Assembly (NCBI GenBank): GCA_937899365.1
Contig: CALBPH010000392.1
Coordinates: forward strand, 1 to 7,414
Length of the DNA: 7,414 nt
Source: an uncultured Leptolyngbya sp.
Lineage (GTDB): Bacteria > Cyanobacteriota > Cyanobacteriia > Phormidesmidales > Phormidesmidaceae
Reading direction: 5' to 3'
Within the stretch, counting starts at the first letter, position 1. Every line of letters starts with the position of its first letter. The position numbers were made by a program, and so were the translations under genes. Below are positions 1-5,889 of this stretch, in pieces. Under the pieces are notes generated by a model. The model made no database searches. It saw only the letters and a program-made list of their open reading frames with translations, and was not told the DNA's origin.

Positions 1-202
1 GATGGAAGCTGTCCCTGCAAATGAAGGGTGTGGCCAGGTAGCTCTCACGAGCTAAATGCGACACCTCCTTCTCATTCGTTAAATTGTCAGTGATATTTGG
101 GTTGAACAGTCATAGGTTTTTTCCTGTTAAGGATTGTTGCAAATAGAGGCTTAGGTTGTCTATTGCTGCTGCAAAGATTACAGAAATGCGTGTCTCTAGT
201 AA

Positions 203-217
203 CTCTATTAAATAGAG
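203..217. repeat. Perfect 15-nt palindrome
   Basis: CTCTATTAAATAGAG has two perfect 7-bp arms around one central base. It could be a repressor operator or chance in AT-rich DNA. It is about 140 bp beyond the stop of the beta-helix gene, so it is not in that gene's promoter. Confidence 0.4.
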
Positions 218-262
218 CGAAAGGCGGCATTCAAGAAGGGTAGAAAAAGCCGATTTGTAGCT

Positions 263-332
263 AAACCACGTCCAATTTGAAACCCGGATTTTTAGCTTAA
301 GTAAAAACTGTGGATCTGGACGCGGTTTATCT
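263..332 (+). repeat. Foldback repeat copy A (3' side of beta-helix gene)
   Basis: The left arm AAACCACGTCCA (263-274) and right arm TGGACGCGGTTT (317-328) pair at 11 of 12 positions. A related element in the same orientation lies at 3328-3402. The copies share ACCACGTCCA, then TTGAAACC, a central AAAAACT, TCTGGACG and a final TTTATCT in the same order. Copy A lies 24 bp beyond the stop of the beta-helix gene and could form a hairpin in its 3' transcript, but no U-tract follows on that strand, so I do not call it a terminator. A small MITE-like dispersed element is the most likely class. Confidence 0.65.
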
Positions 333-355
333 TGTGTGACTAGGCCTCACAGCCA

Positions 356-3187
356 TCAAGGGCAAGGAGCGACTCCCGCTGTACCCTCTACAAAGTCCGC
401 ATTGGTTTCAATATCAGCGGGGTCAAAGGTGCCAACATTTCTTACGGTAACATTTGCCTGGTCAAGCACTTGAAACTGACCTGCCCCATTGCTGACGAGT
501 TCAAAGCCATCGCCGCCAGGAGTGGTAACACTGTTGTTATCGAGTGCCAGGCAGAGGTCTGTATCAGCCGTGTGCTCAATGCGTACGCCATTAGCGCCAG
601 GATTGGTAATCGTATTGTCGGTCACAGTCGCAGTGACGTTGGCATTGTCTTCAATTAAGGTGAGTTCAATCCCGTCATCACCAATGCTGGTGATGCTATT
701 ACCCGTCACTGTAATAGCTGCCGTGGCATTTTCTTGAATATCATTAAAGAAAATACCCTCTTCCCCTACGTCCGAGATTTGATTGTTGGTGATGTTAATA
801 GTGGCATTGGAATTATCTTCGATAACGTCAAATTCGATGCCTTGGGTTGCTGCGCCGAGAATGGTGTTTTCTGCGATGGTGATATTGGACACGGTATCGT
901 TTTCAATATCATCAAAGAAGATACCTTCTTCATCAGCAACCGTAATCGTGTTGCCGGTTAAGGCAATGGTAGCGTTAGCACGGTTTTCAATATCGCCAAC
1001 CTCAATCCCTGTTTCACCACTGTTAATTTGATTGTTTTCAACAGTAATTGTTGCGATCGCATCACCCTCAATGTCGTCAAACTCAATGCCCTCAAAGGCG
1101 ACATTGCTAATTTGATTATTGGCGACGGTAATGTTGGCGTTGGCATTATCTCTAATAAAATCAATTTCTATACCATCCCCCCCTGCCTCGTCCCCATCTA
1201 CATTGGCTGCATCAATCACATTGTCTGAAATCGTAATCGTCGCTACCGCATTATCTTCGATGTTATCAATGAAAATATTATCTTCTTGAGCATCGGTAAT
1301 TTGATTGTTGGCCACGGTGATATTGGCGGTGGCGTCTTCCACAATTAAATCAATTTCAATACCATCTTCACCAATCGTATCTAAGGTATTATCTGCAACA
1401 GTAATCGTTGCAACTGCATTACCTTCGATGTCATCAACGAAAATACCATCTTCTTGAGTATCCGTAATTTGATTATTGGCCACGGTGATATTGGCAGTGG
1501 CGTCTTCAAAAATCCCCTCAAATTCAATGCCATCTGCACCAATCGTATCGAAGGTATTATCGGCGACGTCCACGGTTGTATCATCCATTCCATTAAGGAC
1601 ACCAAAGAAGATGCCATCGTCAGTTGTATTTGAGATTTGATTGCCAACAATCGCCACCGTACCATCAATGTCGGGCAGGTTAATCCCGATATTGGCATTG
1701 GTAATTGTATTGTCTTCAATCACAATACCCTCACCATTCGCCACAATGCCATCGGCCCCCGCCGGATCAATCGCCAGGCCCGAGACCAATGTGTTGTTGC
1801 CGATAGTTGCCGTGCCGCTGACGGTGGGTAAGTCACCACTGCCAGATCCTGGCAATATCACTTCCCCAAACTGAGTAGTTAACAGCTGTGTGGGCCCTAC
1901 TGAGCGCACTTGTACCCCATCTGGCAGGGTAAAGGCACCGCCTGCATCACCCGCCTGCACATAAATAATGTTGTCGGCGTTGGCGGTGGCAATAGTAGTG
2001 GCATTGGCAATGGTATCGAGCGGCGCTGCAAAGGTACCCGTCGCTGCGGCTAACCCTGTAGTCGGGTCGACATGATGGAAAACAAACGCCTGGTTCGTAT
2101 CTGGGTTGATAGCAATAATGCTGGCTTCGAGAATCGAAACATCCGTTCGTTCCTCGACTAAAACAGTATTGGTACGCGCAATGGGTTCTCCTGCTCTGGC
2201 CCACAGTCGCGCTTGTGAGTTCTCTTCCGTATCGGATGGACGTTTTGCTGGGGCTCCTAACAACGCACTCACTGAAAAGACCGCATTCGTGCCAAATACG
2301 CCATCATTCTGAACACCTAGACCAACACGCAGGTTGTTTTGAACGCGGTAGTCTAGTGAGGCCCGAATACCTAAACTATTTTGAGAGGCTTCTCCCCCCA
2401 AATAATACACACCGCCTCGCCCCCACAAGCTGCTCCTTTCACCAAAGTCAAACAGCTCAAGGCCACCGTCAAGTGACACGGTGGTCACAGCAGCTTGTAT
2501 CTGGTCAATTTGCTGCTCATCAAACGCCAATTGATTACCGACAAACTGAGGATTTACGACCTGAGTCTCGCTGGAAATAACCTGACGGGCATTATCCAAA
2601 GGAAGGTTGGCATTGAAGGTTAAGTCCCAGTTCTCTCCTAGTAGCTCAGTGCCAATGCCCACCTGGGTAAAGGTGTGATCGCCCGTGCTGCGAGCATCTA
2701 GCCCAGCATAAGTACCCCATATTGTGCTGTCGTTGAGCAGGGCTCGGTAGCCAGCTTGTAAGCCACCGCCAAAGTCGCCGGTGTTATCTACGCTTACACG
2801 ACCATCAATAAAGGTGACATTTTGCCCCGGTGTTTGAAACAGCGGGAGAAAACCACCAAAGCTACTAAAGCCCCTGAAGCCAGCACCTTCGTTGTAGTTA
2901 AGATTGAAGAAGGGTTGCAGACGGAGCGCAGCAGCTCCTGTCTCTGTTGGGATTGTTTCTGGGGTAGGGGACTGGGCAGTCTGGGCAGCCTGAGTTTGAG
3001 CGATCTCATCGATGGAAACCGGTGTAGCAATCGCTTCAGCTGAAATGGCCAATATGCTTGCTAAAGATAAGCAAGAACTCAGGCATAGCTTAACGCCTTT
3101 ATTACCAGTAACCCGTAGCTTTTGAAAACATTTCGAGAGACGAGATAGATTTTTAACATCCTGTGTGGCGACACCATTGACTGTCAT
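356..3187 (-). CDS. Secreted inverse-autotransporter-like protein with beta-helix passenger
   Basis: The product is 943 aa from the ATG at 3187 to the TGA at 356-358. Residues 1-54 form a long signal peptide: lysines and arginines, a hydrophobic stretch, then AEAIA with likely cleavage after A54. Residues 86-311 alternate aromatic and glycine-rich beta strands (GGLQAGYRALL, WGTYAGLDA, GIGTELLGENWDLTFNANLP) and resemble the N-terminal barrel of intimin/invasin proteins (type Ve secretion). A linker at 328-416 includes LWARAGEPI and IIYVQAGD. Residues 458-903 are about 16 right-handed parallel beta-helix coils, mostly 28 residues each, of the form NITVANNQIT...DGIF. The passenger is strongly acidic and has no lysine after residue 315. 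Its only cysteines, C879 and C942, could form a C-terminal disulphide. Inferred role: outer-membrane-anchored surface protein exposing the helix; ligand unknown. An earlier GTG at 3244 would add 19 residues but lacks an evident ribosome site. The barrel family is assigned from memory of the pattern; another cyanobacterial beta-helix family is the alternative. Confidence 0.8.
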   Translation of the reverse strand: MTVNGVATQDVKNLSRLSKCFQKLRVTGNKGVKLCLSSCLSLASILAISAEAIATPVSIDEIAQTQAAQTAQSPTPETIPTETGAAALRLQPFFNLNYNEGAGFRGFSSFGGFLPLFQTPGQNVTFIDGRVSVDNTGDFGGGLQAGYRALLNDSTIWGTYAGLDARSTGDHTFTQVGIGTELLGENWDLTFNANLPLDNARQVISSETQVVNPQFVGNQLAFDEQQIDQIQAAVTTVSLDGGLELFDFGERSSLWGRGGVYYLGGEASQNSLGIRASLDYRVQNNLRVGLGVQNDGVFGTNAVFSVSALLGAPAKRPSDTEENSQARLWARAGEPIARTNTVLVEERTDVSILEASIIAINPDTNQAFVFHHVDPTTGLAAATGTFAAPLDTIANATTIATANADNIIYVQAGDAGGAFTLPDGVQVRSVGPTQLLTTQFGEVILPGSGSGDLPTVSGTATIGNNTLVSGLAIDPAGADGIVANGEGIVIEDNTITNANIGINLPDIDGTVAIVGNQISNTTDDGIFFGVLNGMDDTTVDVADNTFDTIGADGIEFEGIFEDATANITVANNQITDTQEDGIFVDDIEGNAVATITVADNTLDTIGEDGIEIDLIVEDATANITVANNQITDAQEDNIFIDNIEDNAVATITISDNVIDAANVDGDEAGGDGIEIDFIRDNANANITVANNQISNVAFEGIEFDDIEGDAIATITVENNQINSGETGIEVGDIENRANATIALTGNTITVADEEGIFFDDIENDTVSNITIAENTILGAATQGIEFDVIEDNSNATINITNNQISDVGEEGIFFNDIQENATAAITVTGNSITSIGDDGIELTLIEDNANVTATVTDNTITNPGANGVRIEHTADTDLCLALDNNSVTTPGGDGFELVSNGAGQFQVLDQANVTVRNVGTFDPADIETNADFVEGTAGVAPCP
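479..1816 (-). repeat. Coding tandem array of about 16 beta-helix coils
   Basis: This encodes residues 458-903 of the surface protein. The dominant period is 28 codons (84 bp), with units of 22-29 residues at the ends. The core pattern is hydrophobic-x-hydrophobic, then [AD/T]-[NG]-N-x-[IL]-[TSD], then [ED]-[DGE]-G-I, then [DE]-x-[IF]-[EQ]-[DEN], typical of PbH1-type coils with an asparagine ladder. One coil (start residue 648) carries a 7-residue Asp/Gly-rich insertion around NVDGDEAGG. I divided the units by eye, so the count is good to about one or two. Confidence 0.85.
1247..1579 (-). repeat. 168-bp segmental duplication inside the coil array
   Basis: Coils starting at residues 537 and 564 are repeated by the coils at 592 and 620, a doubled unit of about 168 bp. 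Coils 5 and 7 both begin TANITVANNQITD. At DNA level, 53-nt segments starting at 1288 and 1456, exactly 168 nt apart, match at 48 positions. This similarity exceeds that of other coil pairs and suggests a recent two-coil expansion. Confidence 0.75.
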
Positions 3188-3194
3188 GAGATTT

Positions 3195-3198
3195 TCCT
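3195..3198 (-). promoter_or_regulatory. Shine-Dalgarno site fixing the beta-helix gene start
   Basis: On the minus strand AGGA (within CAGGAAAA) lies 7 nt before the ATG at 3187. The alternative upstream GTG at 3244 has no comparable site, so the ATG is preferred. A long signal peptide fits either start. Confidence 0.6.
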
Positions 3199-3256
3199 GT
3201 TGTGAATTGTTGTGAGCTATAGCAGATATTTGAGCCTTGACCACATCAAAACCAGC

Positions 3257-3274
3257 GTTTTCTCTGAAGAAAAC
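3257..3274. promoter_or_regulatory. Perfect inverted repeat upstream of the beta-helix gene
   Basis: GTTTTCT, a CTGA loop and AGAAAAC form perfect 7-bp arms. The repeat lies about 70 bp upstream of the preferred ATG of the beta-helix gene and 54 bp from copy B. It could be an operator or a hairpin in the 5' leader. I could not identify a convincing -35/-10 pair for this gene. Confidence 0.4.
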
Positions 3275-3327
3275 TCTTGGGCTTGAAATTGATTTGGCTT
3301 AAATAAATTGGTGCACTCTTTAGAGGT

Positions 3328-3402
3328 AGACCACGTCCAAGTTGAAACCTGTAACTCCCTCTACGGAAAAACTCCAGTTCTGGACGTGGGCAAGGTTTAT
3401 CT
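3328..3402 (+). repeat. Foldback repeat copy B (5' side of beta-helix gene)
   Basis: CCACGTCCA (3331-3339) and TGGACGTGG (3381-3389) are perfect 9-bp inverted arms. Aligned to copy A in the same orientation, the first 21 nt match at 19 positions, AAAAACT and TCTGGACG are shared, and both end TTTATCT. Relative to copy A there is an insertion of a few bases around GCAAG between the right arm and TTTATCT. It lies 141 bp upstream of the beta-helix ATG, probably in or near that gene's promoter region. Confidence 0.65.
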
Positions 3403-3450
3403 AGGTCCTTAAAGAGCCACGCAGAAGATTACTTCCACTTATGTTGTTTG

Positions 3451-3486
3451 GATTCCAGAAACCATTAAAAAATTGTTTTTGGAATC
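3451..3486. repeat. Inverted repeat, 12-bp arms
   Basis: GATTCCAGAAAC (3451-3462) and GTTTTTGGAATC (3475-3486) pair at 11 of 12 positions, and the exception is a G-T wobble. The loop is 12 nt and AT-rich. It could be a hairpin terminator for a short leader transcript or an element remnant. No run of T follows on the plus strand. Confidence 0.5.
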
Positions 3487-3665
3487 TATCATGAGAAAAA
3501 TTTAATCGATAGATCTTTCTTTCTGAGCAGCCTAAAACAAAACCCCAAAAAGATATTGACACGCGCACAAGCCCCTAACAGATGGGGTTACAAGTATTGT
3601 TGCAGACATTCTTTCTGAGATAGAGAACAAAAAATAGATAAACAATTGCTTTTCCATGACAATCC

Positions 3666-3688
3666 CATACGTAAAAAAATCACGTATG
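3666..3688. repeat. Inverted repeat with A-rich loop
   Basis: CATACGT (3666-3672) and ACGTATG (3682-3688) are perfect 7-bp arms around the loop AAAAAAATC. The spacing would also suit a dimeric DNA-binding protein. Nothing nearby tells which gene it might serve. Confidence 0.4.
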
Positions 3689-3790
3689 CACAAAGCTGGA
3701 TAAGAACACAATTGGTTGTCAGTTACAGATACGAATAACAGTTAAACTTGGATGACTTTAATTTTTAGCATCTGTCGAATGTTTTCTGCC

Positions 3791-3875
3791 GTTGCTGATT
3801 TGGGGGATGCACCGATCTGTTAGGAATGCCATGATTCAGTATTTTTCAGATAAAGCCATCCCAAGGATCAGCAAC
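3791..3875 (+). repeat. 85-nt foldback element, copy 1 (orphan)
   Basis: The left arm 3791-3809 pairs with the right arm 3857-3875. The outer GTTGCTGAT/ATCAGCAAC is perfect over 9 bp, followed by two U-G wobbles, a 2x2 mismatch and GGGATG/CATCCC over 6 bp. An ungapped alignment with the copy at 4319-4403 gives 63 identities in 85 positions by hand count. This copy is not next to a gene start. It may be a MITE-like element, a duplicated leader or a decayed coding fragment. Confidence 0.7.
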
Positions 3876-4210
3876 ACCCGTTTTCTATTTAGACTAGACA
3901 AACCACCACAAAGCCAGCGCTCCATAAACCAGCCCTTGATGTTCAATGTGACCCTCCTCATATCAATCAATGTTTACCTGTTTGACTATCAATACGAATG
4001 AGGGTTCGATTCGGATGAAAAATATTGAAATTGACCTAAACGTCAGCAAGCGTAGGGGTCGGTCCTGGCTGTAGCTATTGGAAAGGGACAGATCGGCAGT
4101 GGAGTAATCGTCTGAGCAAGCCTCATCAGCTGCCAAAGATATCGGCGATCGCATACCGGAACCCGTTGCATGGTCGATTCGTCTAATATCTGCAAACCAG
4201 TTTCCATCAC

Positions 4211-4262
4211 AAGTATCTCCTGGAGCTACCTGTCCGACGAAGTACTTATTATAAGTATCTCC
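4211..4262. promoter_or_regulatory. Cluster of AAGTA-type direct repeats
   Basis: AAGTATCTCC occurs at 4211-4220 and again at 4253-4262, 42 bp apart in the same orientation. The perfect palindrome AAGTACTT (4240-4247) lies between them. The first copy also forms CTCCTGGAG. The cluster is 180-230 bp upstream of the GH6 start, a plausible place for an activator or repressor, but no known box is recognised. Confidence 0.3.
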
Positions 4263-4318
4263 TTGATCACGGTTTTCGATAGGCTAAATAGCCCCCCTCG
4301 CCCTTAAGTCATTTTGCC

Positions 4319-4403
4319 GCTGCTGATTTAGGGGATAAACCAATCGGTTAGATAGGCTATGTGACAGTATCTGGCAGATAAAATCATCCCGAAGGTTAGC
4401 AAC
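4319..4403 (+). repeat. 85-nt foldback element, copy 2 (GH6 leader)
   Basis: It has the same length and orientation as copy 1, with arms 4319-4336 and 4386-4403. The 2x2 mismatch sits at the same place in the stem. Several arm differences keep pairing (G-C to G-U, U-A to U-G, U-G to U-A), and one outer pair is lost (C against A). It ends 37 bp before the GH6 ATG, so it overlaps that gene's promoter or untranslated leader and could affect its expression. Confidence 0.7.
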
Positions 4404-4414
4404 GCCGTCATTTT

Positions 4415-4435
4415 TATGATTCAAAACTATAGAGG
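4415..4435 (+). promoter_or_regulatory. GH6 ribosome site and possible -10 box
   Basis: GAGG at 4432-4435 lies 5 nt before the ATG and is a good ribosome site. TATGAT at 4415-4420 matches a -10 box at 5 of 6 positions, but no -35 hexamer is evident 16-18 bp upstream and the implied leader would be very short. Treat the ribosome site as likely and the promoter as speculative. Confidence 0.4.
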
Positions 4436-4440
4436 ACGTT

Positions 4441-5889
4441 ATGAAGTCTAAGAAATTAAAATCTTTTATAGGGTTTGTGACTATCGGAATGCTGGCCTTA
4501 AGCATCCTGACAACGGCTGCAGCCACGTATGCTATCCCCCCCCATGTCGACAACCCATTTGTCGGGGCAACTGCCTATCTGAACCCGGACTATACAGAAA
4601 AAGTACGCAAACAGGCCGCTCAAACTGCCGGGGGCTTAGGCGAGCAAATGACTCAGGTTGCCACCTATCCGACCGCCGTCTGGATGGATCGGATAGGTGC
4701 CATTACCGGCACCGCTGCCGATGGCACCAAAATCGCCATGGGCCTCCGTGAGCATTTGGATGCGGCACTAGCGCAAAAACGCTCTGGTCAACCGATCACT
4801 TTTTTAATGGTGGTCTACAACCTACCAAACCGGGATTGCCATGCGCTGGCCTCAAATGGCGAAATTCCCCATGGTGGCATTGAGCGCTATAAAACTGACT
4901 ATATCGATCCGATTGCACAGATTTTTAGCGATCGCAAATACACAGATATCCGGATCGTCGCCGTAATCGAACCGGATTCATTGCCTAATCTCGTCACCAA
5001 CCTTTCCACACCTGCCTGTGCTCAGGCAAAATCCAGCGGCGAATATGTCGAAGGGATCCAGTACGCCTTGAATCAACTGCATCCAATTTCCAATGTCTAT
5101 ACCTACGTTGATCTGGGCCATTCCGGGTGGCTAGGCTGGGACAGCGCCTTTGGCCCGACGGTGAACCTGATCGCTGACACCATTAAGGGCACCCAGGCTG
5201 GCATAAACGCAGTGGATGGCTTTGTTTCAAATACGTCCGGCAGCAGTCCGGTAGTTGAGCCATTTCTTCAAAATTTTACGGGTACCCAGCCGGTTCGCTC
5301 TGCTGATTTCTACGATTGGAACCCCTATGCTGATGAAGTCGGCTACATGGGCGCGATGTACGATGCGTTTGTGACCGAAGGGCTGCCAACGACAATTGGG
5401 ATGTTAGTGGATACCGGTCGCAACGGCTGGGGTGGCCCAAGTCGCCCGACCGCTGCCAGCATCGCTAAAGATGTGAATACCTTTGTAGATGAGTCTCGCA
5501 TCGACAAACGCCCCCATCGCGGTGGCTGGTGTAACCAAATCGGCATGGGTATTGGTGAACGCCCGGTCACTGAGCCCTACGAGCATTTTGATGCCTTTGT
5601 ATGGGTTAAACCACCAGGAGAATCTGATGGTGTTAGTGAAGCCGACATTGTCGATCCCAATGATCCGGCCAAAGGGTTTGACGGCATGTGCGATCCGAAC
5701 GCGGCCAATCGCGATAAACCGCAATACTCGACCAATGCCATGGCAGGAGCCCCCCATGCCGGCTGGTGGTTTGCAGAACAGTTTGAAATGCTGGTTGAGA
5801 ATGCCTATCCTCCACTTCCATTTGGTGAAACAACTACAGCTGCCCCTTCGCTTTTACCTGCTCATACAGCGTTTCCATCGCCTCAATAA
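4441..5889 (+). CDS. Secreted GH6 cellulase (cellobiohydrolase, Cel6B-like)
   Basis: The product is 482 aa and predicted to hydrolyse beta-1,4-glucan with inversion. A signal peptide (lysine-rich start, hydrophobic core, cleavage near 28-31, A-T-Y-A) sends it to the periplasm or medium. Both GH6 signatures are present: VVYNLPNRDC (124-133, with catalytic-site D132) and VAVIEPDSLPN (173-183, with general acid D179). VKPPGESDG (389-397) supplies K390, E394 and D396, matching the lysine, glutamate and aspartate of fungal Cel6A. C133/C193 and C364/C417 match the two conserved disulphides. The segments around SNGEIPHGGIERY and DLGHSGWLGWDS resemble bacterial Cel6B exocellulases more than short-loop endoglucanases. 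There is no carbohydrate-binding module. The family core should end near AYPPLPFG (about residue 462); the last 18 residues are encoded over the opposite-strand SWIM gene. The exo/endo assignment is inference. A role in trimming self-made cellulose, as for CslZ in Streptomyces, is an alternative to cellulose feeding. Confidence 0.93.
   Translation: MKSKKLKSFIGFVTIGMLALSILTTAAATYAIPPHVDNPFVGATAYLNPDYTEKVRKQAAQTAGGLGEQMTQVATYPTAVWMDRIGAITGTAADGTKIAMGLREHLDAALAQKRSGQPITFLMVVYNLPNRDCHALASNGEIPHGGIERYKTDYIDPIAQIFSDRKYTDIRIVAVIEPDSLPNLVTNLSTPACAQAKSSGEYVEGIQYALNQLHPISNVYTYVDLGHSGWLGWDSAFGPTVNLIADTIKGTQAGINAVDGFVSNTSGSSPVVEPFLQNFTGTQPVRSADFYDWNPYADEVGYMGAMYDAFVTEGLPTTIGMLVDTGRNGWGGPSRPTAASIAKDVNTFVDESRIDKRPHRGGWCNQIGMGIGERPVTEPYEHFDAFVWVKPPGESDGVSEADIVDPNDPAKGFDGMCDPNAANRDKPQYSTNAMAGAPHAGWWFAEQFEMLVENAYPPLPFGETTTAAPSLLPAHTAFPSPQ

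Larger units (their letters stand above)
1..355. other. Intergenic stretch, no supported gene
   Basis: I see no gene here. A plus-strand frame reaches a TAA at 53-55 after only 17 codons from the window edge, too little to call the tail of an upstream gene. On the minus strand a strong Shine-Dalgarno-like AAGGAGG (64-70) is not followed by a usable start at normal spacing; the nearest, a GTG at 46-48, is 15 nt away. The stretch contains a perfect palindrome (203-217) and a foldback repeat (263-332), described separately. The beta-helix gene ends at 356, so its 3' untranslated region runs into this stretch. Confidence 0.6.
3403..4440. other. Long divergent intergenic region
   Basis: About 1 kb separates the promoter side of the beta-helix gene (minus) from the GH6 gene (plus). 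It is AT-rich, at least in its left part, and I find no convincing gene. The longest frames here (about 63-69 codons) start with rare codons or lack ribosome sites. What it holds is structure: inverted repeats at 3451-3486 and 3666-3688, two 85-nt foldback copies (3791-3875, 4319-4403), a cluster of AAGTA-type repeats (4211-4262) and one HIP1 octamer (4145-4152). A small RNA or decayed gene remnants cannot be excluded. Confidence 0.65.

Noticed and set aside
1..70. Possible gene edge at the left border: a 17-codon plus-strand tail and an AAGGAGG on the minus strand
   Set aside because: The plus-strand tail is too short to identify, and the Shine-Dalgarno-like site has no start codon at workable spacing.
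263..332. Copy A as a Rho-independent terminator of the beta-helix gene
   Set aside because: The hairpin is followed by mixed sequence on the minus strand instead of a U-tract, and the same element occurs upstream of the gene.
470..1228. Several plus-strand frames opposite the beta-helix gene
   Set aside because: They mirror the repetitive minus-strand coding sequence, have no ribosome sites and show no known domain; they are shadows of the 84-bp repeat.
3188..3244. GTG at 3244 as the start of the beta-helix gene
   Set aside because: It lacks a clear ribosome site, whereas the ATG at 3187 has AGGA at 7 nt and still leaves a complete signal peptide.
3556..3584. TTGACA at 3556-3561 as a promoter
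   Set aside because: The -35 match is good, but no acceptable -10 hexamer occurs 16-18 bp downstream.
3792..4001. A 69-codon plus-strand frame beginning with TTG
   Set aside because: It has no ribosome site, a rare start codon, and its first third is the 85-nt repeat; the other repeat copy carries stops in the same frame.
3963..4154. A 63-codon minus-strand frame in the intergenic region
   Set aside because: No ribosome site or recognisable domain, and the composition does not look coding.
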